Positions 39,060 to 46,745 of a stretch of DNA of 64,000 nt are shown one piece after another (position 1 is the first letter of the stretch; every line of letters begins with the position of its first letter). A program made the translations under genes and the position numbers. The notes below the pieces were generated by a model that was not told the DNA's origin, searched no databases, and saw nothing but the letters and a program-made list of their open reading frames with translations. Source of the DNA: an uncultured Ruminiclostridium sp. (GTDB taxonomy: Bacteria > Bacillota > Clostridia > Oscillospirales > Ruminococcaceae); NCBI GenBank assembly GCA_947630175.1, contig CANRGJ010000003.1, forward strand, positions 225,266-289,265. The letters run 5' to 3'.

Positions 39060-40003
39060 AGCCTCCCTATTCCCGTCAAGTCTATCCTCATAAACTTAGC
39101 CATTTCTGCCAGTCCGTGCAGGTCATACGATTCAGCATCGTATGCGTTTCCAAACAGTCTGACTGCGCCGCGTATGCCTTCAGGGCTTTGCGCTATTCTG
39201 TGCAAAAACGTCAGTTCCTTGGTAGCACCTTCGGCCGTGAGTATCGGAAAAAGCTGCTCAATATCGTGATACTGTACATCTCGCGTCTCAAAATAAGGAC
39301 GCTGCCATGTACGGTTATTGATCTGACGGTAGCTGTCCTTTGTTTTACCTTCGATGCGTTCTCGTATTCCGTTATTCCCTACGAGCGCTACACCCAAGGT
39401 CTGACCTCGGTCGGCAAAGTAGTCGCTAAATGAGCGCACCGTTTCCATGCCGTGAAAGGTAAGGAGCTGTCCCTCGTCGATGATGATGACCATGCCATCA
39501 TGGAGTTTATTGCAAACATTGAGCCACAGGTCGTCCGAGCTGGAGGATATCTGAGCACCCAGCTCGTTGGCTAATAATTTAAGTACGGCTTTGATCGATT
39601 TACAGCATGGGTTTATCGTGATAACGATGCTGTCGTTAGGATTTTGGCGGTGAAATTCCTGAATCGCTTTGGTCTTACCTATTCCGGCGTGACCAGTTAT
39701 GATAGAAAATCCGCCCTTTATTTTGCAAGATCTAATTGTCTCATACACCTTGGTGGATATGGAAGTAGGAACATATTCAGGTTCGTGGTAGACTTCGGCT
39801 TCTTCAGATTTGGTGGCAAAATAATCAATCAGCTTATCTATCTGATTCTTGACGTTCCCGGCGTAAGTGCCGTTTTTTATGGCAGATATTGCGGCACTGC
39901 TTATTCCTATTCGGGCGGCTGCTTTGTTTGCGGAGCCTTCGCTCAGGGCAAGCCTGTCAAATTGCTCTATCGCCTTTTTTTGTACTTCGGTAAGTTCTGT
40001 CAT
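39056..40003 (-). CDS. transposition ATPase, MuB-like
   Basis: About 315 residues. An N-terminal helix-turn-helix (about 8-45) precedes an AAA+ core with Walker A GHAGIGKT, Walker B MVIIIDE and a later NNRTWQRPYF region. MuB-type proteins load on target DNA and activate the transposase. The ATG at 40003 is chosen for the AAAGGATGG site; an earlier ATG at 40015 has none. It overlaps no other gene and follows the transposase stop by 5 nt. Confidence 0.85.
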   Translation of the reverse strand: MTELTEVQKKAIEQFDRLALSEGSANKAAARIGISSAAISAIKNGTYAGNVKNQIDKLIDYFATKSEEAEVYHEPEYVPTSISTKVYETIRSCKIKGGFSIITGHAGIGKTKAIQEFHRQNPNDSIVITINPCCKSIKAVLKLLANELGAQISSSSDDLWLNVCNKLHDGMVIIIDEGQLLTFHGMETVRSFSDYFADRGQTLGVALVGNNGIRERIEGKTKDSYRQINNRTWQRPYFETRDVQYHDIEQLFPILTAEGATKELTFLHRIAQSPEGIRGAVRLFGNAYDAESYDLHGLAEMAKFMRIDLTGIGRL

Positions 40004-40008
40004 TAGTT

Positions 40009-42021
40009 TCACCATCCTTTGTTTTGCCGCCGCTTTTCAGCGTTGCGGTTTAATTTTTCAAGGTCAATTGCAAATTCTACGTTTTCAATGTTGGCAAGAT
40101 CGGGATTTTCCAGAATAGCTTTGTCGGACACGATCGGCTTGAATTTTTTGGGCTGTTTAATGTGGAAATCTTCTTTGCCGCGCCCGGCACGGATAATTGA
40201 CATTTCAAGCGAATCAATTGCCTGCGCACCTGAAACGCTTGCCGTAAGTCCCTTAGCGTAATCGTGCACGCTTTTGGAGGCGATCCTGATACGTTTTTCA
40301 GCGGCGGCAATCTCGTCTTTGTCGTCGGTGATATAGGGGAGCTGCATATCCATATCAAGCTGCCATGTATCAATGTAGGCGTCGGTGTCCTTGTCGTATA
40401 TTCGGGCTTCCATCAATGCGGACGGGTCATATCGTACATATACCTGTCTACCGATATAACGCCATGTTTCCCGTCCCGGCTCTGTGCAGTAGTAGCGCAG
40501 ATCGTTTCCGGCGAATTTGACGGTGACACCGTTTTTATTGACCTTCTGGTAACGAGTGGTACGGGCAAGCATAAGTGATAGATCAGCTTCGGCAGCCTTG
40601 CGGAATGTGGTATCCTGTATACTCTCGTTCCATACGTCGATGCGGCTCATGCCCTTGTATCGCCTTTCCTTTCCGCCGTAATCAGACACATTATAGTCGC
40701 CGTCAACCAGCGTTCCGAATATATCCCTAATCTGTTGGTCTTCAGGGATTATTCCGTGTTTGATTTTCCATTTCCATGTTTCGGGGCGTTCCAGAATGGT
40801 GCCGCCACAGTAGGTGGTTATCATTTTGCTGACGTGATTTTTAAACGTGCCGAATGTACGCTCTATGGGCTTCGCTTTGGCGTTGCGAACCAAGGCGTTG
40901 TGCATTTCTATGTCCATCAATTCAAGGATAGTGGGCGGCTGATCGTCCTTATTCCATGACTTTCGGGTGCGGTGTCCGCGACCGCCTATGTCGTGGGTCA
41001 GAAACTCGGAACCATTATCGACATATATTGACTTAGGTACACCGAAACGGAGTATTCCGTGCCTGAGCGCCAGCAATGTGCTGTGGGAATCAGGCTGTTC
41101 CGTCAGATTCCAGCCTGTCATTACGCCTGATTTCGCGTCAATAAATGCTGTGAGGTGCAGGCGATGTACCTGTCCCGCATCGCCAACGGTGTGAAAGTCA
41201 AAGGTGTGGTTATCGGCGATCCAGACATCGTTAGCGTTTAAGTCCTCATACCAACGCTCCACAGTGGGTATGTAGCTGTCGCTGAGAGCCTTTTCTCCGT
41301 AGCGCGTCAGCTTAATGACTGCTTCTGGTAGCTTTTCGGCCTGTCGGCGGAAAGTGCGCTCGGAGGGGATAAGGGCTACATCTGCGGGATAAAATTCCCG
41401 TACCCATTCAATGGTCAACTGATACGCCCTTGACAGCGGCGGTCTGTGGTCATCAAGATAAAAATACATAAACCCGTCAAGGATATGCTGAGGGATCTGA
41501 GTGCTGCCCTTGTTCCAGCCGCCGCGCTTACCGATTAGCGAGTCAAGATCGTTATCACGGTAGGCGCTGTATTTGCGGTAGAGGATGTCCTCGCTGATAG
41601 TCAGGTCGGGGTGTTCGAGCCTGCACTTGGCAATATACAAAGGGTCTATATCGGTTTTTTTCTTGGCGCCGTCGCGCAGTCTGAGCCAATCCCGTATAAT
41701 ATCTGTCCACAGCTTTATCTGTCGGCGCTCATCTTCGGTGTATTCTTCAAGAGATTTTTTAACGGTATTAAAACACTTTTTCGGGGCAGTTTTAACAGTT
41801 TTTTCTATTGGCTGCAGTCCCAGCTCCCTGCGCTTACGGGCGTAATATTTGGTTTTGAGGTTGTCAGGAAGAGCATCCACGGGTATTCCGTACTCTTTCC
41901 GATTGTTGGCAGCAACGGGAAGCTCAACGGCAAGCAGATGATTATCGGATATTTGCTTGCGAATGTATCTTTCAGTGCAGCCCTTGAGCTGTGCTACCTC
42001 AGACACTTTTAAATATTCCAA
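40009..42021 (-). CDS. DDE transposase, MuA-like
   Basis: 670 residues. An N-terminal Mu-type HTH (about 5-30) and a second DNA-binding region precede the rve integrase core, with catalytic Asp270 (WIADNH), Asp335 (IYVDNGSEF) and Glu387 (KPIERTF). Mu-type C-terminal domains follow. It starts with TTG behind a perfect AGGAGG, which may limit its expression. It inserts the phage and replicates it by transposition. All catalytic residues are present, so the element could be active. Confidence 0.93.
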   Translation of the reverse strand: MEYLKVSEVAQLKGCTERYIRKQISDNHLLAVELPVAANNRKEYGIPVDALPDNLKTKYYARKRRELGLQPIEKTVKTAPKKCFNTVKKSLEEYTEDERRQIKLWTDIIRDWLRLRDGAKKKTDIDPLYIAKCRLEHPDLTISEDILYRKYSAYRDNDLDSLIGKRGGWNKGSTQIPQHILDGFMYFYLDDHRPPLSRAYQLTIEWVREFYPADVALIPSERTFRRQAEKLPEAVIKLTRYGEKALSDSYIPTVERWYEDLNANDVWIADNHTFDFHTVGDAGQVHRLHLTAFIDAKSGVMTGWNLTEQPDSHSTLLALRHGILRFGVPKSIYVDNGSEFLTHDIGGRGHRTRKSWNKDDQPPTILELMDIEMHNALVRNAKAKPIERTFGTFKNHVSKMITTYCGGTILERPETWKWKIKHGIIPEDQQIRDIFGTLVDGDYNVSDYGGKERRYKGMSRIDVWNESIQDTTFRKAAEADLSLMLARTTRYQKVNKNGVTVKFAGNDLRYYCTEPGRETWRYIGRQVYVRYDPSALMEARIYDKDTDAYIDTWQLDMDMQLPYITDDKDEIAAAEKRIRIASKSVHDYAKGLTASVSGAQAIDSLEMSIIRAGRGKEDFHIKQPKKFKPIVSDKAILENPDLANIENVEFAIDLEKLNRNAEKRRQNKGW

Positions 42022-42059
42022 CCACCCACCTCCTTTTTTTGATTGACAAAATTAAAATA

Positions 42060-42266
42060 CTATGATATACTATTTTCAGAGCCGTTGCGGAGTTTTTCCA
42101 AATCCTCCTGCAAATAGAGCACTAACGAGAGACCGGTTGCAATAAGCTTTCGTTTGAGCTCCGGCTCTATTTTTTTTGCTTCGGCATCGGTTATAAACTC
42201 AATAATGAGCCTTAAGCATACGGCGGCATAGTGCCTCGACTCGGCGTTAAATTCTTCCAAGGTCAT
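42060..42266 (-). CDS. small acidic helical early protein
   Basis: 68 residues, predicted all-helical, between the XRE region and the transposase. GGGGGTGAT precedes the ATG. Family unknown. Confidence 0.55.
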   Translation of the reverse strand: MTLEEFNAESRHYAAVCLRLIIEFITDAEAKKIEPELKRKLIATGLSLVLYLQEDLEKLRNGSENSIS

Positions 42267-42334
42267 ATTTTATCACCCCCTACTTTCTTATTATTGACCT
42301 GCCATCATCGGTACGGGGCGGTCGGTCCCCGCAG

Positions 42335-42355
42335 ACGGGCAACCCGGTTGCCCGT
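42335..42355 (-). promoter_or_regulatory. stable intercistronic hairpin
   Basis: ACGGGCAAC and GTTGCCCGT form a 9-bp stem with a 3-nt loop in the roughly 95-nt gap before the 42266 gene. There is no T-run. It may be an RNA stability or attenuation element. Confidence 0.5.
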
Positions 42356-42361
42356 TTCGGC

Positions 42362-42583
42362 TCAGGATTGGAGGACGATCCTGTAGTCCATAAGTATATC
42401 CATAGTTGGCGTCGGCATAGTGTAACATTTGTCCAGCGGCTCGGCGTAGTTGCGGGAACGGGAAAAACCGAGGTTACCGTCAGCAAGCCTTACCACCCTT
42501 TCGTATGTTCCGTCGTTGGTTGCAAGTAACATTCCGGGATATATAAGATTTCCGTCCCTGTCAGCATATAATCTAACAGGCAT
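42362..42583 (-). CDS. small early phage protein
   Basis: 73 residues, beta-rich (VRLYADRDGNLIYPGMLLATNDGTYERVVRL). The AGGAG site supports the ATG at 42583 over upstream in-frame starts. Family unknown. Confidence 0.55.
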   Translation of the reverse strand: MPVRLYADRDGNLIYPGMLLATNDGTYERVVRLADGNLGFSRSRNYAEPLDKCYTMPTPTMDILMDYRIVLQS

Positions 42584-42767
42584 ATCCGTTGCTCCTGTGC
42601 AGAAATTTTTGCTTTTTAAAATCAAATGTGCCGAAATATGAACCATTAACAAAGATTTTGCTTACATTTGAATCAAGATTATCTACCCTTACTTCGCTGT
42701 AAGAGGGTATGCCGCCATGTGTGCAGAACCAATTATAGATTATTCGACTTTTTTCTTTTGCTGTCAT
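42573..42767 (-). CDS. small early phage protein
   Basis: 64 residues, alpha/beta. Its ATG overlaps the stop of the XRE gene (4 nt) and its end overlaps the next gene by 11 nt, as expected in a packed phage operon. Family unknown. Confidence 0.5.
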   Translation of the reverse strand: MTAKEKSRIIYNWFCTHGGIPSYSEVRVDNLDSNVSKIFVNGSYFGTFDFKKQKFLHRSNGYAC

Positions 42768-42967
42768 GACGTTCTCCTCCCTGTTAATGCGTCCAGTGAA
42801 CAGTTGAACAGATCGGCAATCTGTATCGCCAACGTCAGCGACATGGTGCTGTAGTTTCCTTCGATGCGAGCTAAAGAGCCGCGAGCTATTCCAAGCTTGT
42901 CGGCGAGTTCCTGCTGTGTCAAGCCGGATTCTTCCCGCATTTTTTGTACATACTGTCCCATTGACAT
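42764..42967 (-). CDS. XRE-family regulator (Ner/Cro-like position)
   Basis: 67 residues forming a single HTH domain (MREESGLTQQELADKLGIARGSLARIEG). It is an early gene of the leftward operon, opposite the S24 repressor, the position of a Cro/Ner-type early repressor. GAAAGGA is its ribosome site. Confidence 0.8.
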   Translation of the reverse strand: MSMGQYVQKMREESGLTQQELADKLGIARGSLARIEGNYSTMSLTLAIQIADLFNCSLDALTGRRTS

Positions 42968-42994
42968 TGTTGCATCATTCCTTTCGTTATAGTT

Positions 42995-43144
42995 TTATGG
43001 ATGTAAGTGTATACAGTATCCTTGGGTCAATTTTAGGTACTCCTTGTATTCTTTGAGCGATAGGTTTTTGATAACGGGATCAGTGCTGTTATGTAGATTT
43101 TTCTTGCAATGTCGCCGATTTTTATCAGACATTTTTCTTGGCAT
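42995..43144 (-). CDS. 49-residue basic protein, first gene of the early operon
   Basis: ATG at 43144 behind a GGGAGG site, stop at 42995-42997. It is rich in Lys, His and Asn, with no known family. It lies about 100 nt after the leftward consensus promoter and 27 nt before the XRE gene, so it is the first translated frame of the early transcript. Strong start signals make it a likely real gene; a leader-peptide role is also possible. Confidence 0.6.
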   Translation of the reverse strand: MPRKMSDKNRRHCKKNLHNSTDPVIKNLSLKEYKEYLKLTQGYCIHLHP

Positions 43145-43249
43145 TTTTAACCTCCCTGATGCAAATTTTAAATTAAATACTTGATTTTGATACCCTATTG
43201 TGATATTATAAGGGTGGATTTTTATATACTTGAATGTTGCTTTAGGAAC

Positions 43250-43278
43250 ATTATAGTATATTTAAAATTACTTGTCAA
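43250..43278 (-). promoter_or_regulatory. leftward early promoter
   Basis: On the minus strand: TTGACA (43278-43273), 17-nt spacer, TATAAT (43255-43250), a perfect consensus. Its -35 lies inside the operator at 43265-43285, so repressor binding should shut off transposition genes. Confidence 0.88.
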
Positions 43279-43285
43279 GTAATTT
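43265..43285. promoter_or_regulatory. repressor operator
   Basis: Perfect inverted repeat AAATTACTTG-t-CAAGTAATTT. It covers the -35 regions of both divergent promoters, the expected layout of a lysogeny switch. Confidence 0.75.
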
Positions 43286-43299
43286 AGTAATCTTAAATA
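43272..43299 (+). promoter_or_regulatory. rightward repressor promoter
   Basis: TTGTCA, 16-nt spacer, TAAATA, overlapping the operator. Weaker than the opposing promoter. It leads into the S24 repressor about 40 nt downstream. Confidence 0.6.
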
Positions 43300-43340
43300 T
43301 ACTTTTGTAATGTTGCACAATTTTCTAAGGAGTGATTTTA

Positions 43341-44120
43341 GTGTTTTATGACAATTTAAAAGCAGAATGTGACAGGCAAGGGTTGAAAATAACCCCTGTT
43401 GTTGTAGAATGCGGAGGAAATAAAGGCTCGTTGAGTGGCTGGAAAAAAGGTGCATCGCCTAACAGTGACATTGTACTTAAGCTGGCGGTACGTTTAAATG
43501 TATCGGCTGACTATCTTCTGACTGGAGAAGAAAAGTCAAATATATCCGTTGACGAAAAAGAACTCCTTGGCTATTATAAAGAACTTGATGAGCGTGGAAA
43601 GGGCAGCGTACTCGGTAAGGCTGAAGGTCTTGCCGAAGCTGCGCGTCAAAAAAAGAAGGTGGCGCACAAGGCGACACCTAAGGTTGTAAAGAAAATCACT
43701 CCCGCGCCTGTGTTGGACGAAGAAGAGCCTGAAGAGGAGTACATTTACCTTGATTTTCCATCGCTCCCCGCCAGCGCCGGGACGGGTATATATCTCCACA
43801 GCGATGATACGGAGCCGCTGAAGGTGCCGTCCACCGAAGAAACCCGTAAGGCTAATTATGCGCTGCGTGTAGCAGGAGACAGTATGCAGCCCCGTTTTTA
43901 TGATGGCGATGTAGTATTGGTGCGCACCCAACCGTCAGTAGAGCCGGGAGAAATAGGTATATTCATATATAATGGTGAAGGATACATCAAACAGTTCGGC
44001 GGCAATCGCCTAATATCAATCAATCCTGACTATGAGGATATATATATCACAGATCCCGAAAATTTTTACTGTAAAGGACGGGTTATCGGCGTTTTAAGCA
44101 TTAAGCGCGACAAGCCCTAA
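43341..44120 (+). CDS. LexA-like (XRE-S24) phage repressor
   Basis: About 259 residues. An N-terminal HTH (about 5-62) is followed by a Lys/Glu-rich linker and an S24 peptidase domain with Ser181 (GDSMQP), Lys217 (GYIKQF) and a likely self-cleavage site Ala146-Gly147 in PASAGTG. Such repressors are cut in the RecA/SOS response, so induction by DNA damage is expected. GTG at 43341 is placed 8 nt after AAGGAG. It ends at a strong terminator. Confidence 0.88.
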   Translation: MFYDNLKAECDRQGLKITPVVVECGGNKGSLSGWKKGASPNSDIVLKLAVRLNVSADYLLTGEEKSNISVDEKELLGYYKELDERGKGSVLGKAEGLAEAARQKKKVAHKATPKVVKKITPAPVLDEEEPEEEYIYLDFPSLPASAGTGIYLHSDDTEPLKVPSTEETRKANYALRVAGDSMQPRFYDGDVVLVRTQPSVEPGEIGIFIYNGEGYIKQFGGNRLISINPDYEDIYITDPENFYCKGRVIGVLSIKRDKP

Positions 44121-44166
44121 GCAGTTATTTAGGAATTTTAAATAAAAACAGAAAAAATCATAGTTA

Positions 44167-44203
44167 ATCCCCCTTAAGTTGAGTCCTTAAGGGGGATTTT
44201 TTT
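44167..44203 (+). terminator. terminator after the repressor gene
   Basis: ATCCCCCTTAAG / CTTAAGGGGGAT, a 12-bp perfect stem with a 7-nt loop and a T-run. It separates repressor transcription from the late operon. Confidence 0.93.
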
Positions 44204-44227
44204 GCGTTAAAATAGTGACAGAAATTG

Positions 44228-44257
44228 TTGTACTTGACACATTTTTAATGGTATACT
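44228..44257 (+). promoter_or_regulatory. candidate late/middle promoter
   Basis: TTGTAC, 18-nt spacer, TATACT, about 48 nt before the first late gene. In Mu, middle promoters need Mor and lack a good -35, so this is also the best place for Mor action. No Mor site could be defined. Confidence 0.55.
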
Positions 44258-44304
44258 GTTTTTAGCGATAATAAAGCCTTTTAACGGTTATTTTTGGGGG
44301 ATTT

Positions 44305-44658
44305 ATGCAAAATTATGACATTATCAACATGGTCATACAGCTCATCATAACAGCTGTAGTAGGAGTGGTGGGATTTTTTCTGAAAAGGACAATGTCCCGT
44401 CAGGACGATTTTGCCACAAAGGAAGATGTAAAGCGGCTTAGCAAAGAGGTTGATGAGCATAAGCAGGATATAAAAAACCTTAATGACAAATATGCAACAA
44501 AACAAGAGCTTAAAGAAATAAAAAATGACATCTCAGAAATGCGCAGGTCCATAGAGACGATGAGAGAAAGCGCCGTTGATAAAGAAGATTTTGTACGAAA
44601 CATGACAGAGCTTAAGGACGATATAAAGGACCTTAAAGCGTATCTGATGAACAAGTGA
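44305..44658 (+). CDS. membrane-anchored coiled-coil phage protein
   Basis: 117 residues. One N-terminal membrane helix (about 8-25) is followed by a long charged coiled coil. It resembles the short DUF2730-type proteins found before the packaging genes in Mu relatives. Might be lysis-related. First gene of the late operon. Confidence 0.6.
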   Translation: MQNYDIINMVIQLIITAVVGVVGFFLKRTMSRQDDFATKEDVKRLSKEVDEHKQDIKNLNDKYATKQELKEIKNDISEMRRSIETMRESAVDKEDFVRNMTELKDDIKDLKAYLMNK

Positions 44659-44668
44659 GGAGTTTGAA

Positions 44669-44998
44669 ATGAACGAAGAGAAGCTTAAAGAACAGGCGAG
44701 AAAGAACGGGTTCCGCCGTAACAACGGCGCTGTGCTCCGTGCCGTGAATATAATAAGAACCGATTATGTACAGCTGGACACTGTACTTTCTGCTTTGCAG
44801 CCGAAAATCGGTAGGGCTGATATTGCCGACAGCATTAACTATCTGACAGAAGCGGGATATATCAAGCTGCGTGTAATAGGCACAGATAGGCAAAGCACTC
44901 TTGCAGACTCTGATTTTGACGAGCTGGAAGCAAAGCTGTCCGCGAGAGGTATACAGCTTATCAACGGAGCTGTCAGCGATCCATGTATAGACCTTTAA
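44669..44998 (+). CDS. Mu gp26-like winged-helix protein
   Basis: 109 residues. A helical winged-HTH pattern (RAVNIIRTDYVQLDTVLSALQ ... DSINYLTEAGYIKLRVIG). The order 44305, 44669, 45011 matches Mu genes 25-26-27. The GAGGAG site is clear. Confidence 0.65.
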   Translation: MNEEKLKEQARKNGFRRNNGAVLRAVNIIRTDYVQLDTVLSALQPKIGRADIADSINYLTEAGYIKLRVIGTDRQSTLADSDFDELEAKLSARGIQLINGAVSDPCIDL

Positions 44999-45010
44999 AG
45001 GGGTGATAAT

Positions 45011-45565
45011 ATGCGCAGGCAAAATAGAAAGCGCGGGAAAATAGACAAGCTGCCTAAGAGCTTGCGCGATGCTGTGGACATCATGGTGCAGACTCCCGCC
45101 GAATATACCTACTGCGATATAGTGGATTTTATCCGCGACAACGGCTTTGAGGTCAGCCCGTCATCTGTCGCCCGATACGCCAAGGGGCTCAACAGCAAGT
45201 TGGAAGACGTGATGCTTATCAGCGAGAGTTTCCGGGCAATCAATGATGAGCTGCAAAAATATCCCGAGCTTGATACCACCGAGGCGCTGTGCCGAGTGAC
45301 CGCATTTAAAATGCTGGAAGCTGTACAGGGTATGTCAGTTGATGAGCTCAGAGAGAGCAATCCAATAAAACTTGTAAACAATGTCGCCCCTCTGGTTAAG
45401 GCTTTGGCTTACAAGTCAGACTCTGCCCGGCGTTCCCGCGAGCTTAAGGATGTAGCATATGATGTCCTTAAGGAGCAGATATTTGACGATATGCGAAGGG
45501 CTGATCCTGATTTATACGCACGGTTTGCGGCATTTTTGGAAAAACAGGAACGGGAGGAAAGTTAA
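45011..45565 (+). CDS. DUF3486 (Mu gp27-like) protein
   Basis: 184 residues. The N-terminal KIDKLPKSLRDAVDIMV and the SPSSVARYAKGL HTH fit the Mu gp27/DUF3486 family, considered terminase-associated in Mu-like phages. The C-terminus is helical and charged. It directly precedes the NusG paralogue. Confidence 0.72.
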   Translation: MRRQNRKRGKIDKLPKSLRDAVDIMVQTPAEYTYCDIVDFIRDNGFEVSPSSVARYAKGLNSKLEDVMLISESFRAINDELQKYPELDTTEALCRVTAFKMLEAVQGMSVDELRESNPIKLVNNVAPLVKALAYKSDSARRSRELKDVAYDVLKEQIFDDMRRADPDLYARFAAFLEKQEREES

Positions 45566-46045
45566 ATGTATGTCTTATATGTTATGGGCGGAAAAGAGCT
45601 TGATATAGTTAAAGAACTGGGCAGGTGCGGTTATACCGCATATGCTCCCCGCAGACAGATATTACAGCGGAAGAACGGAGTCTATTATGATATATCGCAG
45701 ATATTGTTTAACGGTTATGTCTTTTTAAAAGGCGATAAAATAACTCCTGAAGACTATTACACAATCAAGAAAATCAACGGCGTCGGAAATTTTCTCAATC
45801 GCAATATTCCTCTGTCGGCGACCGAGGAAGAGTACATAACAGGATTTTGCAACAACGGCAATGATATAGGTATAAGCAAGGGGATCCTGCAGAATGGTAA
45901 GCTAAAAATAACCGAGGGTTTTTTAAAGCATTATGAACACAAAATTATCAAGTACAGCCGCCGCCAGCACCGCGCAACCGTTGAGCTGACAATTTACGGC
46001 GAGCCGTACCGCATAGTGTGCGGCGTAGACATAGAAAAAGCATAA
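45566..46045 (+). CDS. phage NusG paralogue (LoaP/RfaH-type antiterminator)
   Basis: 159 residues. An N-terminal NGN domain (MYVLYVMGGKELDIVKEL, CGYTAYAPRRQILQRKNG, then QILFNGYVFLKG) matches specialised NusG proteins, and the C-terminus has a KOW-like strand region (YSRRQHRATVELTIYGEPYRIVCGVDI). LoaP relatives in Firmicutes let RNA polymerase read through terminators in long operons after binding an RNA hairpin. The gene is immediately followed by a leader with a hairpin (46106-46125) and then by the head-tail genes, an operon of over 17 kb. Confidence 0.82.
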   Translation: MYVLYVMGGKELDIVKELGRCGYTAYAPRRQILQRKNGVYYDISQILFNGYVFLKGDKITPEDYYTIKKINGVGNFLNRNIPLSATEEEYITGFCNNGNDIGISKGILQNGKLKITEGFLKHYEHKIIKYSRRQHRATVELTIYGEPYRIVCGVDIEKA

Positions 46046-46271
46046 GGATACGACGTTGGTTGATTCGCTCCCCGTCCTCTGCCGGACTGCACATATTTGA
46101 CCGAGTCGGTAACCTGCGTTACCGATATGGCGAAGCATACCCATTTAAATCAAACAAAACGCCCGTTTAAATTGTTTAAAATTAAAAACTAAGGAAAGAT
46201 ATCGACCGCAGAATTTAAGCGCCCTTAAATCGCCGAATTTTGCGCTCTTTTTAATTTCAAAGGAGAACAAC
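46046..46271 (+). promoter_or_regulatory. leader with hairpin upstream of the structural operon
   Basis: 226 nt without a gene. It holds a perfect 8-bp hairpin with a 4-nt loop (TCGGTAAC-ctgc-GTTACCGA, 46106-46125) and several GTTTAAA-type repeats further down. The hairpin is a candidate RNA target of the NusG paralogue just upstream. Confidence 0.55.
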
Positions 46272-46745
46272 ATGGCTAAGAAAAGAAAAAGCAGCATCGC
46301 AAGCGACCTGCACGAATATGAAAAAAACCGCTCGCAAAGCAATTTAAATAGCATTGAACAGCTTGTACAATGCTGCCTTATCCCTGACCCGAAGCAGCGA
46401 AAAAGAGCTGTTGTCGAATTGTTGGAAAGCAACTCGGAAGTCAGGAAGCTGATGGACAGCAATCCCAAGCTTCTCTCCTCGGAAGTTGAGAGGGCGCTGC
46501 TCAAAATAGCAACGGGATACACGGTCACTGACGTTACCAAGCGGATAAGCAACGGCAGGGTGCTTATGGAATACAAGGAGAGGCATATCCCGCCCAATCA
46601 AAAGGCGATAGAATACTGGCTCAATAACCGCTCCGCCGATAAGTGGAGCAGCAGCCCCGACAGCGGAGACGATGACACGCTGGCAAAACTGGATGAAATC
46701 CTGAAGGGAGTAAAAGCAAATGCGACTGACTCCGAAGCAAAATGA
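46272..46745 (+). CDS. terminase small subunit-like protein
   Basis: 157 residues, basic and helical N-terminus. VERALLKIATGYTVTDVTKRI, then HIPPNQKAIEYWLNNRSADKW, is the pattern of terminase small subunits of Firmicutes siphophages. It overlaps the large subunit gene by 26 nt. Confidence 0.8.
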   Translation: MAKKRKSSIASDLHEYEKNRSQSNLNSIEQLVQCCLIPDPKQRKRAVVELLESNSEVRKLMDSNPKLLSSEVERALLKIATGYTVTDVTKRISNGRVLMEYKERHIPPNQKAIEYWLNNRSADKWSSSPDSGDDDTLAKLDEILKGVKANATDSEAK

